Below are positions 6,737 through 13,396 of a stretch of DNA of 15,991 bases, one piece after another. Position numbers and translations under genes: made by a program. The notes under the pieces were generated by a model. It was given only the letters and a program-made list of their open reading frames with translations. It ran no database searches and had not been told where the DNA came from. The stretch's first letter is position 1; each line of letters starts with the position of its first letter. Origin of the DNA: Hydrogenophaga sp. (GTDB lineage Bacteria > Pseudomonadota > Gammaproteobacteria > Burkholderiales > Burkholderiaceae_C); the NCBI GenBank assembly GCA_018335615.1, contig JAGXRS010000293.1, positions 1-15,991 of the forward strand, in the 5' to 3' direction.

Positions 6737-6976
6737 ATGAAAAACGTTTTGCTGCTCACCTGTGCCCTCGCTTTCTCCGGCGCTGCGCTGGCGCATGGCT
6801 GCCCCGGGGAGATGAGGGCGATCGATGCCAAGCTGGAAACCAAGCCCGCGTTGAGCGCCGCCGATCAGGAGAAAGTGGCCGCCCTGCGTGCCGACGGTGA
6901 ACGCCTGCACAAGGCGGGCGACCACGGCGCTTCAATGAAGGCGCTGGGCGACGCCAAGAAGCTGCTCGTAATCTGA
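6737..6976 (+). CDS. Small exported protein of unknown function
   Basis: 79-aa protein with a clear Sec signal peptide (Lys at 3, hydrophobic core 4-17, ALA cleavage site after residue 19). The mature 60-residue domain is helical and charged and carries one Cys near its start (HGCPGEM). A GAGG Shine-Dalgarno lies about ten bases before the ATG. The mature part looks like a helix-turn-helix of alternating Ala, Lys, Glu and Asp, as in small periplasmic proteins found in many betaproteobacteria, for which I know no function. It stands alone after the tRNA gene and converges on the GDT1-like exporter gene. Confidence 0.75.
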   Translation: MKNVLLLTCALAFSGAALAHGCPGEMRAIDAKLETKPALSAADQEKVAALRADGERLHKAGDHGASMKALGDAKKLLVI

Positions 6977-7053
6977 GTCCTGCAGCAGGCTCGAACGCAA
7001 CCTGGCCAGCCTGGTGTGCCCCCAGCCCCACGCACGGCGCCCGCTTCAATGCT

Positions 7054-7617
7054 TCAGCGAGCGCTCCACAGCACGGCCAGGCCCAGCGCCAGGAAGATCA
7101 GCGCGGCCACCCGGTGCACCGCCTGAATGGGCACGCGGCGGGTGATGGCCTCGCCGAAAAACACCACGGGCGCGTTGGCCAGCATCATGCCCAGCGTGGT
7201 GCCGGCCACCACGGCCAGCAGCGGTTCGTACTGGGCGCCCAGCGCGACGGTGGCGATCTGTGTCTTGTCGCCCATCTCGGCGAGGAAAAACGTCCAGGTG
7301 GTGAGCAGGAACACGCCCATGCGCCGACGCGGCACGGCATCGGTTTCGTCCAACTTGTCGGGAATGAGCACCCACACCGCCATGGCCAGGAAAGACGCGC
7401 CCAGCACCCAGCGCATCACGTCGGGACCCACCGTGGCCATGACCCAGGCGCCCACGGCGCCCGCCAGCGCGTGGTTGAGCAGGGTGGCCAGCAGAATGCC
7501 CCAGACGATGGGCCAGGGGCGCTTGAAACGCGCGGCCAGCACCAGCGACAGCAGCTGGGTCTTGTCGCCCATTTCGGCCAGGGCCACGACACCGGTGGAC
7601 AGCAGGAAGGCTTCCAA
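7054..7617 (-). CDS. TMEM165/GDT1 (UPF0016) family cation exporter, probably Mn2+
   Basis: 187-aa inner-membrane protein with the two family signatures, one in each half of an internally duplicated six-helix protein: EMGDKT at residues 15-20 and again at 114-119. These acidic motifs form the cation pathway; characterised bacterial relatives (MneA) export manganese, and eukaryotic members move Mn2+/Ca2+ against protons. Both candidate starts are TTG: 7620 and 7617. I choose 7617 because GGAG is then six bases upstream and the protein begins MEAFL as in most relatives. A strong hairpin lies just upstream in the leader. I searched by eye for the yybP-ykoY manganese riboswitch core (GGGGAGUA-type) and did not find it. 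Confidence 0.9.
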   Translation of the reverse strand: MEAFLLSTGVVALAEMGDKTQLLSLVLAARFKRPWPIVWGILLATLLNHALAGAVGAWVMATVGPDVMRWVLGASFLAMAVWVLIPDKLDETDAVPRRRMGVFLLTTWTFFLAEMGDKTQIATVALGAQYEPLLAVVAGTTLGMMLANAPVVFFGEAITRRVPIQAVHRVAALIFLALGLAVLWSAR

Positions 7618-7642
7618 CAAACGCTCCGTTTAACGCAAGAAA

Positions 7643-7678
7643 CGGCAACGCCCGCACCGTGAGGGGCGGGCGTTGCCG
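7643..7678 (-). terminator. Rho-independent terminator after scoAB (or attenuator before the exporter gene)
   Basis: Thirteen-base perfect arms CGGCAACGCCCGC (7643-7655) and GCGGGCGTTGCCG (7666-7678) around a 10-base loop, followed on the minus strand by TTTCTT. It lies 66 bases after the scoB stop and 25 bases before the exporter start, so it most likely ends the scoAB transcript; it could also be read within the exporter leader. Confidence 0.75.
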
Positions 7679-7744
7679 AGCTGCGTGGAGTTTACCCGGA
7701 CCGCATGCCGGGCCGGCGCGCCGCGAACGGGCGCCAAAGGCTCA

Positions 7745-8386
7745 TCAATAGACCAGCGGCACGCCGGTCTTGGACTGCAGGAACTCGCGGCTGACGTCGG
7801 GGGCCAGTTCGACCACCTTCAGGCCTTCGGGCGTCACGTCCATCACGGCCAGGTCGGTCACGATGCGGTTGACCACGGCCTTGCCGGTGAGCGGCAGCGT
7901 GCACTCGGGCAGGATCTTGAGGTCTTCGGTGCCGTCCTTCTTGCGCGCCACATGCTCCATGAGCACGATCACGCGCTTGACGCCGGCCACCAGGTCCATG
8001 GCGCCGCCCATGCCCTTGACCATCTTGCCGGGGATCATCCAGTTGGCCAGGTCGCCCTTGTCGGTGACCTGCATGGCGCCCAGGATGGACAGGTTGATCT
8101 TGCCGCCGCGGATCATGGCGAAGGACTGGTCGGAGCCGAAGATGGCCGAGCCCTTGAGCGTGGTCACCGTCTGCTTGCCGGCGTTGATGAGGTCGGCGTC
8201 CACCTCGTCCTCATAGGGAAAGGGACCGATGCCGAGCATGCCGTTCTCGCTCTGCAGCCACACCTCGACATGGTCGGGCACGTGGTTGGCCACCAGCGTG
8301 GGAATGCCGATCCCGAGGTTGACGTAGAAACCGTCCTGCAGTTCGGAAGCCGCTTTGGCGGCCATTTGGTCTTGGGTCCAGGGCAT
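7745..8386 (-). CDS. scoB: Succinyl-CoA:3-ketoacid CoA transferase, subunit B
   Basis: 213-aa beta subunit of a two-subunit family I CoA transferase that moves CoA from succinyl-CoA to a 3-oxo acid such as acetoacetate. The catalytic Glu that forms the enzyme-CoA thioester is Glu47 in SENG, followed by the GIGPFP loop; NLGIGIPT (23-30) and GSAIFGSDQSF are further family motifs. Length matches family norm (about 210). The ATG at 8386 follows the scoA stop by 10 bases, and the Shine-Dalgarno AAGGAG overlaps that TAA stop, giving coupled synthesis of the two subunits. 3-Oxoadipate CoA transferase (PcaJ) is the main alternative; the subunit A sequence favours SCOT. Confidence 0.93.
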   Translation of the reverse strand: MPWTQDQMAAKAASELQDGFYVNLGIGIPTLVANHVPDHVEVWLQSENGMLGIGPFPYEDEVDADLINAGKQTVTTLKGSAIFGSDQSFAMIRGGKINLSILGAMQVTDKGDLANWMIPGKMVKGMGGAMDLVAGVKRVIVLMEHVARKKDGTEDLKILPECTLPLTGKAVVNRIVTDLAVMDVTPEGLKVVELAPDVSREFLQSKTGVPLVY

Positions 8387-8396
8387 GTCGATCTCC

Positions 8397-9101
8397 TTAA
8401 ACTTTGCGATCGCGCACGGTGCGCTTCTCGATGCGCTTTTCGGGCGTGGGGTTGTGCACGATGCGGTGCACGTAGATGCCGGGCAGGTGCACGTCGTCCG
8501 GGGCGATCTCGCCGGTGGCCACGATGCGTTCCACTTCCACGATGCAGATCTTGCCGGCGGTGGCGGCGGCCGGGTTGAAGTTGCGTGCCGTCAGGTTGAA
8601 GCGCAGGTTGCCCGAACGGTCGGCGACGTCGGCCTTGATCAGCGACACCTCGGGCACCAGCGAGCGCTCCATCACATAGGTTTCACCGTCGAACTCGCGC
8701 AGTTCCTTGCCCTCGGCCACCAGGGTGCCCACGCCGGTCTTGGTGAAGAAGGCGGGGATGCCGGCGCCCCCGGCGCGCAGCTTCTCGGCCAGCGTGCCCT
8801 GCGGCGTGAATTCCAGTTCCAGTTCGCCAGCCAGGAACTGGCGCTCGAACTCCTTGTTTTCGCCCACGTAGGACGAGATCATTTTCTTGATCTGGCGGGT
8901 TTCGAGCAGCTTGCCCAAGCCGAAACCATCCACACCGGCGTTGTTGGAAATCACGGTGAGGTCCTTCACGCCGCTGTCGCGCAGGGCGTCGATCAGGGCC
9001 TCGGGAATGCCGCAGAGGCCAAAGCCCCCGACCGCGAGAAGCTGGCCATCGGCCACGATGCCTTTGAGCGCCTCGGCAGCGCTCGGGTAAATCTTGTTCA
9101 C
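8397..9101 (-). CDS. scoA: Succinyl-CoA:3-ketoacid CoA transferase, subunit A
   Basis: 234-aa alpha subunit of the SCOT-type CoA transferase. GGFGLCGIP (25-33) is the glycine-rich CoA-binding signature, and NNAGVDGFGLG plus the RQIKKMISSYVGENKEFE block are typical of ScoA rather than PcaI. The start is a GTG at 9101, chosen because AGGAG lies nine bases upstream and the protein then begins MNKIY as in relatives. First gene of the scoAB operon, divergent from a PAS-LuxR regulator with only 84 bases between their start codons. The pair likely activates or releases acetoacetate and related keto acids at the end of fatty, amino or aromatic acid degradation. Confidence 0.93.
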   Translation of the reverse strand: MNKIYPSAAEALKGIVADGQLLAVGGFGLCGIPEALIDALRDSGVKDLTVISNNAGVDGFGLGKLLETRQIKKMISSYVGENKEFERQFLAGELELEFTPQGTLAEKLRAGGAGIPAFFTKTGVGTLVAEGKELREFDGETYVMERSLVPEVSLIKADVADRSGNLRFNLTARNFNPAAATAGKICIVEVERIVATGEIAPDDVHLPGIYVHRIVHNPTPEKRIEKRTVRDRKV

Positions 9102-9142
9102 GTCTGTTGCTCCTGGGGTTGAACCGTGGAAATCATGACGAT

Positions 9143-9164
9143 ACTACGTAAAGTCATACGTAGT
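9143..9164. promoter_or_regulatory. Inverted-repeat operator candidate between scoA and the PAS-LuxR gene
   Basis: Perfect arms ACTACGTA (9143-9150) and TACGTAGT (9157-9164) separated by six bases. It lies 21 bases before the PAS-LuxR ATG and 41 bases before the scoA GTG, so a bound LuxR-type dimer could control both directions. The arms are AT-rich within a GC-rich chromosome, which makes chance less likely. Confidence 0.65.
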
Positions 9165-9185
9165 TTGACCTAGTGTGTAACCCGA

Positions 9186-9797
9186 ATGCCGCGCCCGCTC
9201 TCCACTTCTGTTCCCGACCCGTTTGATGCCTCGGCCACGGCGGCACCCGTGGACTACCGCCTGGCTTTTGACCTGGCGCCGGTGGGCCTGGCCCTGTCGC
9301 GCCAGCGCACCATGGTCGACTGCAACCAGGCGCTGTGCGAGATGTTCGGTGCCAGCCGGGACCAGCTGGTGGGCCAGAGTTTCCAGATCCTCTACCCCAG
9401 CCCGGACGAGTTCGAGCGCATGGGCGAGCGCATCGCTCCGCTCCTGGGCAAGAACGGCACCTACGCCGACGACCGCATCATGAAGCGGGTGGACGGGCGC
9501 TTCAAGGGCGAGCCCTTCTGGTGCCACGTGACCGGGCGCGCCCTGCGCCGGGAGGCACCACACGAGGCCGGCATCTGGAGCTTCGAAGACCTCAGTTCGC
9601 GCCGCGCGGTGCGAGCCGAACTGACCCCGCGGGAGCGCGAGGTGGCCGCGTTTCTGATGGACGGCCTCACCAGCAAGGGCATTGGCAAGGCGCTGGGCAT
9701 CAGCCCGCGCACGGTGGAGATTCACCGCGCCAGGCTGATCCGCAAATACCAGGCCAGCAGCTCGGTGGACCTGGTCAACAAGCTCATTGCGGGGTGA
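9186..9797 (+). CDS. PAS domain LuxR-family transcriptional regulator
   Basis: 203-aa cytosolic one-component regulator. Residues about 23-135 form a PAS sensor (AFDLAPVGLAL start, DCNQALCEMFG core, and LVGQSF and WSFEDLSS later strands). Residues 146-198 form the LuxR/GerE DNA-binding domain, with LTPRERE at its start and recognition helix ISPRTVEIHRARL. There is no receiver domain and no membrane segment, so it senses an intracellular signal. The ATG at 9186 has no strong Shine-Dalgarno and lies just 21 bases from the inverted repeat, so the mRNA leader must be very short. Divergent placement beside scoAB makes it the probable regulator of that operon and of itself; ligand unknown. Confidence 0.9.
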   Translation: MPRPLSTSVPDPFDASATAAPVDYRLAFDLAPVGLALSRQRTMVDCNQALCEMFGASRDQLVGQSFQILYPSPDEFERMGERIAPLLGKNGTYADDRIMKRVDGRFKGEPFWCHVTGRALRREAPHEAGIWSFEDLSSRRAVRAELTPREREVAAFLMDGLTSKGIGKALGISPRTVEIHRARLIRKYQASSSVDLVNKLIAG

Positions 9798-9845
9798 ACC
9801 CAACGGCATTCGAGCCTGCGCCATCACGGCAGCACAGCGACCACA

Positions 9846-10832
9846 TCACTGCGGCTGGAAGCCACTGTCCTTGATGATCTTGGCCCACACACCGGCATAG
9901 CGGCGCTCGCGGGTGGCCAGTTGTTCCGACGTCATGAAGCCCACGGTGAGTCCCATGGCCGTGAGCTTGTCGCGCACGTCGGGCTGGGCAATCGCTTTCT
10001 GTATCGCCGCGGCGATGCGGTCCAGCGTGGCCTTGGGCGTGCCGGCAGGGGCAAACACGCCGTAGTACGGAATGTCCTCGAACCCGGTCATGCCCAGCTC
10101 GGCGAAGGTGGGCACCTCGGGCATGGCAGCCTGGCGCTGCGTGCCCATGACCGCCACCACGCGCAGCTTGCCGGCCTTGTGGTTCTCGATGAAGTCGGGA
10201 ATGGACGCCACGCCCGCGGAGATCTGGTTGCCGAGCATGTCGGTCATCATGGGCGCGCTGCCGCGGTAGGGTGCGGCCACCAGGTCGAGCTGGTTTTTCT
10301 GCGCAATCACCTGTACCAGGAACTGCGGCACCGAGCCCGGCGCCGGAATGCCCACCGCACCCTTGCCGCCGCCCTGCTGGCGCACCCAGTCGACATAGCC
10401 CTTGAGCGTGGTGGCGGGCGTGCCGCTGGACAGCGCAAACGCGTTCACGAAGGTGGCGAAACCGGCCACCGGCACGAAGTCGCGCGCGGGATCAAAGCCC
10501 GGGTTCTTCGTCACCATGGGCAGGATGGTGATGCTGTGGTCGTGGCTGAGGAACAGCGTGTGGCCGTCCGGCGCGGCGGCCTTCAGCGTCTGCGCGGCAA
10601 TCTGACCGCCGGCGCCCGGCTTGTTCTCCACCACCACCGGGCCACCCAGCTCGGCCTGCAGGCGCTCGGAGAGGATGCGCGCGATGGCATCGGTGCCGCC
10701 GCCGGCGGGGAAGCCCACCATCAACTTGGTGGTCTGCCCCTGGGCCACAGCCCAGCTGGCCCCGAGCGAGAGTCCAATGGCGAGTGCGCTGCGCAGGCTG
10801 CGCTGGAGGAAGGTGCGGCGAATGCTTGGCAT
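9846..10832 (-). CDS. Bug/TctC-family tripartite tricarboxylate transporter solute-binding protein, Tat-exported
   Basis: 328-aa periplasmic binding protein for carboxylate ligands. The N terminus carries a twin-arginine motif, SIRRTFLQ (Arg5-Arg6), followed by a hydrophobic stretch and an AVA cleavage site near residue 30, so export is probably by Tat. GFPAGGGTD (40-48) is the conserved ligand-binding loop of Bug proteins, and VVENKPGAGG is the second family motif. Length is typical (about 325). No TctA or TctB membrane subunits are in the window, as is common for orphan Bug genes in betaproteobacteria. It follows the pcaC-like gene by 36 bases in the same direction, suggesting an aromatic acid or downstream tricarboxylate ligand, but Bug specificity cannot be read from sequence. 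Confidence 0.92.
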   Translation of the reverse strand: MPSIRRTFLQRSLRSALAIGLSLGASWAVAQGQTTKLMVGFPAGGGTDAIARILSERLQAELGGPVVVENKPGAGGQIAAQTLKAAAPDGHTLFLSHDHSITILPMVTKNPGFDPARDFVPVAGFATFVNAFALSSGTPATTLKGYVDWVRQQGGGKGAVGIPAPGSVPQFLVQVIAQKNQLDLVAAPYRGSAPMMTDMLGNQISAGVASIPDFIENHKAGKLRVVAVMGTQRQAAMPEVPTFAELGMTGFEDIPYYGVFAPAGTPKATLDRIAAAIQKAIAQPDVRDKLTAMGLTVGFMTSEQLATRERRYAGVWAKIIKDSGFQPQ

Positions 10833-10846
10833 GGTGAAGTCCCGTC

Positions 10847-10865
10847 AAAAAAGAAAAAGAAAAGG
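10847..10865 (-). other. Pyrimidine-rich leader tract before the Bug gene
   Basis: On the minus strand this is an almost pure T tract broken by single C residues, located between the stop of the PcaC-like gene and the start of the solute-binding gene. No convincing hairpin directly precedes it, so it does not look like a classical terminator. It may mark an unstructured leader or a length-variable homopolymer run. Confidence 0.4.
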
Positions 10866-10868
10866 CGT

Positions 10869-11246
10869 TCAGGCGGCTGGTGGCTCCACCACCTCGGCAG
10901 CGGTGCGGAAGGCTTCCACCGCGGTGGGAATGCCGCAGTAAACGGCCGCGTGCAACAGCACCTCCTGGATTTCCTGCACGGTGGCGCCGTTGTTGAGCGC
11001 GCCGCGCACATGGCCCTTGAGCTCGTGCTGCTTGCCCAGTGCCGTGAGCATGGCCACGGTGACCAGGCTGCGGGTCTTGCGGTCCAGGCCCTCGCGCTGC
11101 CAGACGTCGCCCCAGGCGGCGCGGGAAATGTGGTCCTGAATCGGCTGGGTGAAGGGCGTGGCGCCCGCCAGCGCGCGGTCCACAAAGGGGTCGCCCATGA
11201 CCTCGCGCCGGGTGGCGAGGCCGCGTTGGTATTGCTCGTCTTGCAC
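10869..11246 (-). CDS. pcaC: 4-carboxymuconolactone decarboxylase family protein, PcaC-like
   Basis: 125-aa all-helical CMD protein. PcaC converts 4-carboxymuconolactone to 3-oxoadipate enol-lactone in the protocatechuate branch of the beta-ketoadipate pathway. The whole length follows the PcaC pattern: YQRGL-x2-R-REVMGD near the start, DHISRAAWGDVW (38-49), RTRSL-like KTRSL (58-62), KGHVRGALNNG (77-87) and EVLLHAAVYCGIP (95-107). There is no CxxC pair, so it is not a peroxidase-type CMD. The start is GTG at 11246 with AGGAG five bases upstream. It is not accompanied here by pcaB, pcaD or pcaGH, so it may be an isolated copy or a CMD protein acting on another lactone in the Bug gene unit. Confidence 0.85.
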   Translation of the reverse strand: MQDEQYQRGLATRREVMGDPFVDRALAGATPFTQPIQDHISRAAWGDVWQREGLDRKTRSLVTVAMLTALGKQHELKGHVRGALNNGATVQEIQEVLLHAAVYCGIPTAVEAFRTAAEVVEPPAA

Positions 11247-11351
11247 GGAGGCTCCTTGGCTGGGCCGCTGCCGCGGCCGGAATCAATCGATCAGCAGATC
11301 CGTGAAGGATAAACTTGTCCGCACCTATCCCTTCTGACCGGAGACAAGTCC

Positions 11352-11927
11352 ATGAGCCGCTACCCGCACCCCGACCTGAACGCCCTGCCCGACGACATCA
11401 AGGCCCAGGTGCTGGCGGTGCAGGAGAAGGCCGGCTTCATCCCCAACGTCTTCCTGGCGCTGGCGCGGCGACCGGCCGAGTGGCGCGCCTTCTTCGCCTA
11501 CCACGACGCGCTGATGCTCAAGGAAGACTCGGGCCTGACCAAGGGCGACCGCGAGATGATCGTCACCACCACCAGCGCGGCCAACCAGTGCCTGTACTGC
11601 GTGGTGGCGCACGGCGCCATCCTGCGCATCTACGAGAAGAAACCGCTGGTGGCCGACCAGGTGGCGGTGAACTACCGCAAGGCCGACATCACCCCGCGCC
11701 AGCGCGCCATGCTCGACTTTGCGATGAAGGTCTGCCAGGCCTCGCACACCATCGACGATGTGGATTTCGACGCCCTGCACGCCCACGGCTTCACCGACGA
11801 AGACGCCTGGGACATCGCCGCCATCACCGCCTTCTTCGGCCTGTCCAACCGCATGGCCAGCTTCAGCGGCATGGCCCCGAACCCCGAGTTCTACCTGATG
11901 GGCCGCACGCCCAAGGCGAAGAGCTGA
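11352..11927 (+). CDS. AhpD-fold peroxidase-related protein
   Basis: 191-aa protein of the carboxymuconolactone decarboxylase/AhpD fold, peroxidase-related subfamily. The redox site Cys80-x2-Cys83-x3-His87 is complete, preceded by Glu68 at the 11-residue spacing of the AhpD proton-relay motif. Members are thought to reduce peroxides with a thiol partner, but few have been tested. The ATG at 11352 has GGAG eight bases upstream. It is divergent from the PcaC-like gene across 105 bases and converges on the thioesterase gene with only 10 bases between the stops. A TAAACT -10-like hexamer at 11310-11315 could serve it; no good -35 was found. Confidence 0.9.
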   Translation: MSRYPHPDLNALPDDIKAQVLAVQEKAGFIPNVFLALARRPAEWRAFFAYHDALMLKEDSGLTKGDREMIVTTTSAANQCLYCVVAHGAILRIYEKKPLVADQVAVNYRKADITPRQRAMLDFAMKVCQASHTIDDVDFDALHAHGFTDEDAWDIAAITAFFGLSNRMASFSGMAPNPEFYLMGRTPKAKS

Positions 11928-11937
11928 GCGGGCACTC

Positions 11938-12357
11938 TCACCCGAGCTGGGCGCGCATGGCGTCCGGCATGGGCGCCGATTTCTGCTGCGGGAAATTGAC
12001 CCACACCGTGGTGGCGCCGCCGGCGGCGTAAATGGTGTCGGGGTCGTCGCTGCGGGCCAGCGTGCACCAGCTCTCGAAACTGCTGCGGCCCGGGTCGCTC
12101 ACGTACAGAGTGGCCAGCACATCGCCCGGGTACTCCAGCTGTTTGTAGAAGTTGCAGAACGCGTTGACGATCACCGGGCCCTCGCCCTTGGGGTCGGGCT
12201 CGCAGCCGATGGAGCGCATCCACTCGATGCGGATGACCTCCAGGTAGCGGAAATACACCGTGTTGTTCACATGCCCCATGGCGTCCATGTCGCCCCAGCG
12301 GATCGGCATCGTCATGCTGAACACGCGCTTCTTCTGCTCGGGAATCTCAAGTTTCAT
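11938..12357 (-). CDS. Hot-dog fold acyl-CoA thioesterase (4HBT family)
   Basis: 139-aa single-domain thioesterase of the 4-hydroxybenzoyl-CoA thioesterase/YbgC family, hydrolysing a CoA thioester in the cytosol. WGDMDAMGHVNN (21-32) carries the catalytic Asp25 and the GHVNN turn of the active-site helix; YFRYLE continues the helix. Length is normal. It starts 25 bases after the stop of the EamA transporter gene in the same direction and probably shares its transcript; the Shine-Dalgarno is weak. Substrate unknown, possibly an aromatic or short-chain acyl-CoA given the setting. Confidence 0.9.
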   Translation of the reverse strand: MKLEIPEQKKRVFSMTMPIRWGDMDAMGHVNNTVYFRYLEVIRIEWMRSIGCEPDPKGEGPVIVNAFCNFYKQLEYPGDVLATLYVSDPGRSSFESWCTLARSDDPDTIYAAGGATTVWVNFPQQKSAPMPDAMRAQLG

Positions 12358-12382
12358 TGGTCGTTATCCAGTGATGAAGGGG

Positions 12383-13396
12383 TCAGCGATGCGCCCGTAT
12401 CGACGCCAGGATGCCCAGCAGGAACAGCACGCAGGCCGCCAGCTGCAGGGGCGCGGGCCAGGTGGCGTCCCACAGGAAGGCGTAGGCCAGGCCAAACACG
12501 GTCTCGCTCACGATCAGCTGCCCAGCCAGGCTGGGGCTCAGGCGGCGGCTGGCCATGTTCCACAGCACGGCGGCCACCCAGGCCGAGCCGATACCGGTGA
12601 CCACGCAGACCAGCACAAACAGGCCAAAGCCTTCGCGCGCGCTCAGCTCGGCCCAGCCAGTACCCCAGCCGGCCCAGAGCAGCAGTGCCCCGAGCGCGGC
12701 CGCCACCCCCAGCCAGTTGGCCCAGTCGGTGGAATTCACCTCCGGGTGGCGGCGCAGCCAGGCGGCGTTCAGCAGGCCAAAGGCCGTCCAGCTGGCCATG
12801 GCAGCCACCGCGTACAGCACGCCGCGCAGCAGGTGGCCCCCGCTGGCCGTGGCGGCGCCGGGGTCCACGCCGTGGCCGGTGGCCTGCATCATCAGCAGCA
12901 TGCCCAGCGCCGTGAGCACCAGACCCGGCACCAGGGCGCGCCAGCGCAGGCCCTTGGGCTTGCCCAGCACCATCACCCACAGCGGAATGGTGCCGATGAT
13001 GAGCACCGGCAAGGGGGCGCCGGCGTCCTGGATCGCCAGCACCAGCAACAGGTAATAGCCCGTGTAGCCCAGCACGCTCAGGCCCAGCGCGGCCAGCGCC
13101 TGGCGCGGGGTGGGCAGGTTCCAGCGGGCCAGGCGCCGCTCAGCACCGGGCTGGAACAACCCCGCCAGGGGCCGCGTGGCCAGCAGCACCAGCGCGAAAA
13201 GCCCGCAAGCCAGGAAGCGGCCCACCGTGTAGTCGACCGAGTCGAAACCCGCGACCATCAACGGGGCGATGAAGGTCATGCCCCAGAAGGCACCGGCGCC
13301 CAGGCCCGCCAGGATGCCGGTGAGCATGCCGGCGGGCCACGCCGCGGGGCGCGCCAGATGTGCCGTGCTCAAGTGTTCAGATCCCGAAACCGTCAT
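12383..13396 (-). CDS. EamA/DMT family inner-membrane transporter
   Basis: 337-aa drug/metabolite transporter with about ten hydrophobic segments in two EamA repeats (about 24-160 and 185-330); for example LTGILAGLGAGAFWGMTFI opens the first and VLYAVAAMASWTAFGLLNAA the second. Members export amino acids, metabolites or drugs; specificity is unknown. The ATG at 13396 overlaps the end of the upstream SDR gene by 20 bases and has a poor Shine-Dalgarno. A TTG at 13372 or the internal ATG at residue 24, just before the first membrane segment, are possible alternatives. Co-directional with the SDR and thioesterase genes and likely co-transcribed. Confidence 0.88.
   Translation of the reverse strand: MTVSGSEHLSTAHLARPAAWPAGMLTGILAGLGAGAFWGMTFIAPLMVAGFDSVDYTVGRFLACGLFALVLLATRPLAGLFQPGAERRLARWNLPTPRQALAALGLSVLGYTGYYLLLVLAIQDAGAPLPVLIIGTIPLWVMVLGKPKGLRWRALVPGLVLTALGMLLMMQATGHGVDPGAATASGGHLLRGVLYAVAAMASWTAFGLLNAAWLRRHPEVNSTDWANWLGVAAALGALLLWAGWGTGWAELSAREGFGLFVLVCVVTGIGSAWVAAVLWNMASRRLSPSLAGQLIVSETVFGLAYAFLWDATWPAPLQLAACVLFLLGILASIRAHR

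Noticed and set aside
7618..7745. yybP-ykoY manganese riboswitch before the GDT1-like exporter
   Set aside because: The conserved riboswitch core is not visible; the leader contains only the GC-rich hairpin better explained as the scoAB terminator.
11291..11302. GATC-type inverted repeat in the pcaC-like/peroxidase-related divergent region
   Set aside because: Arms of only four bases, and no regulator gene next to it; not distinguishable from chance.
9921..11312. 463-codon + strand frame opposite the Bug and PcaC-like genes
   Set aside because: Spans two real genes on the other strand and has a composition typical of a shadow frame.
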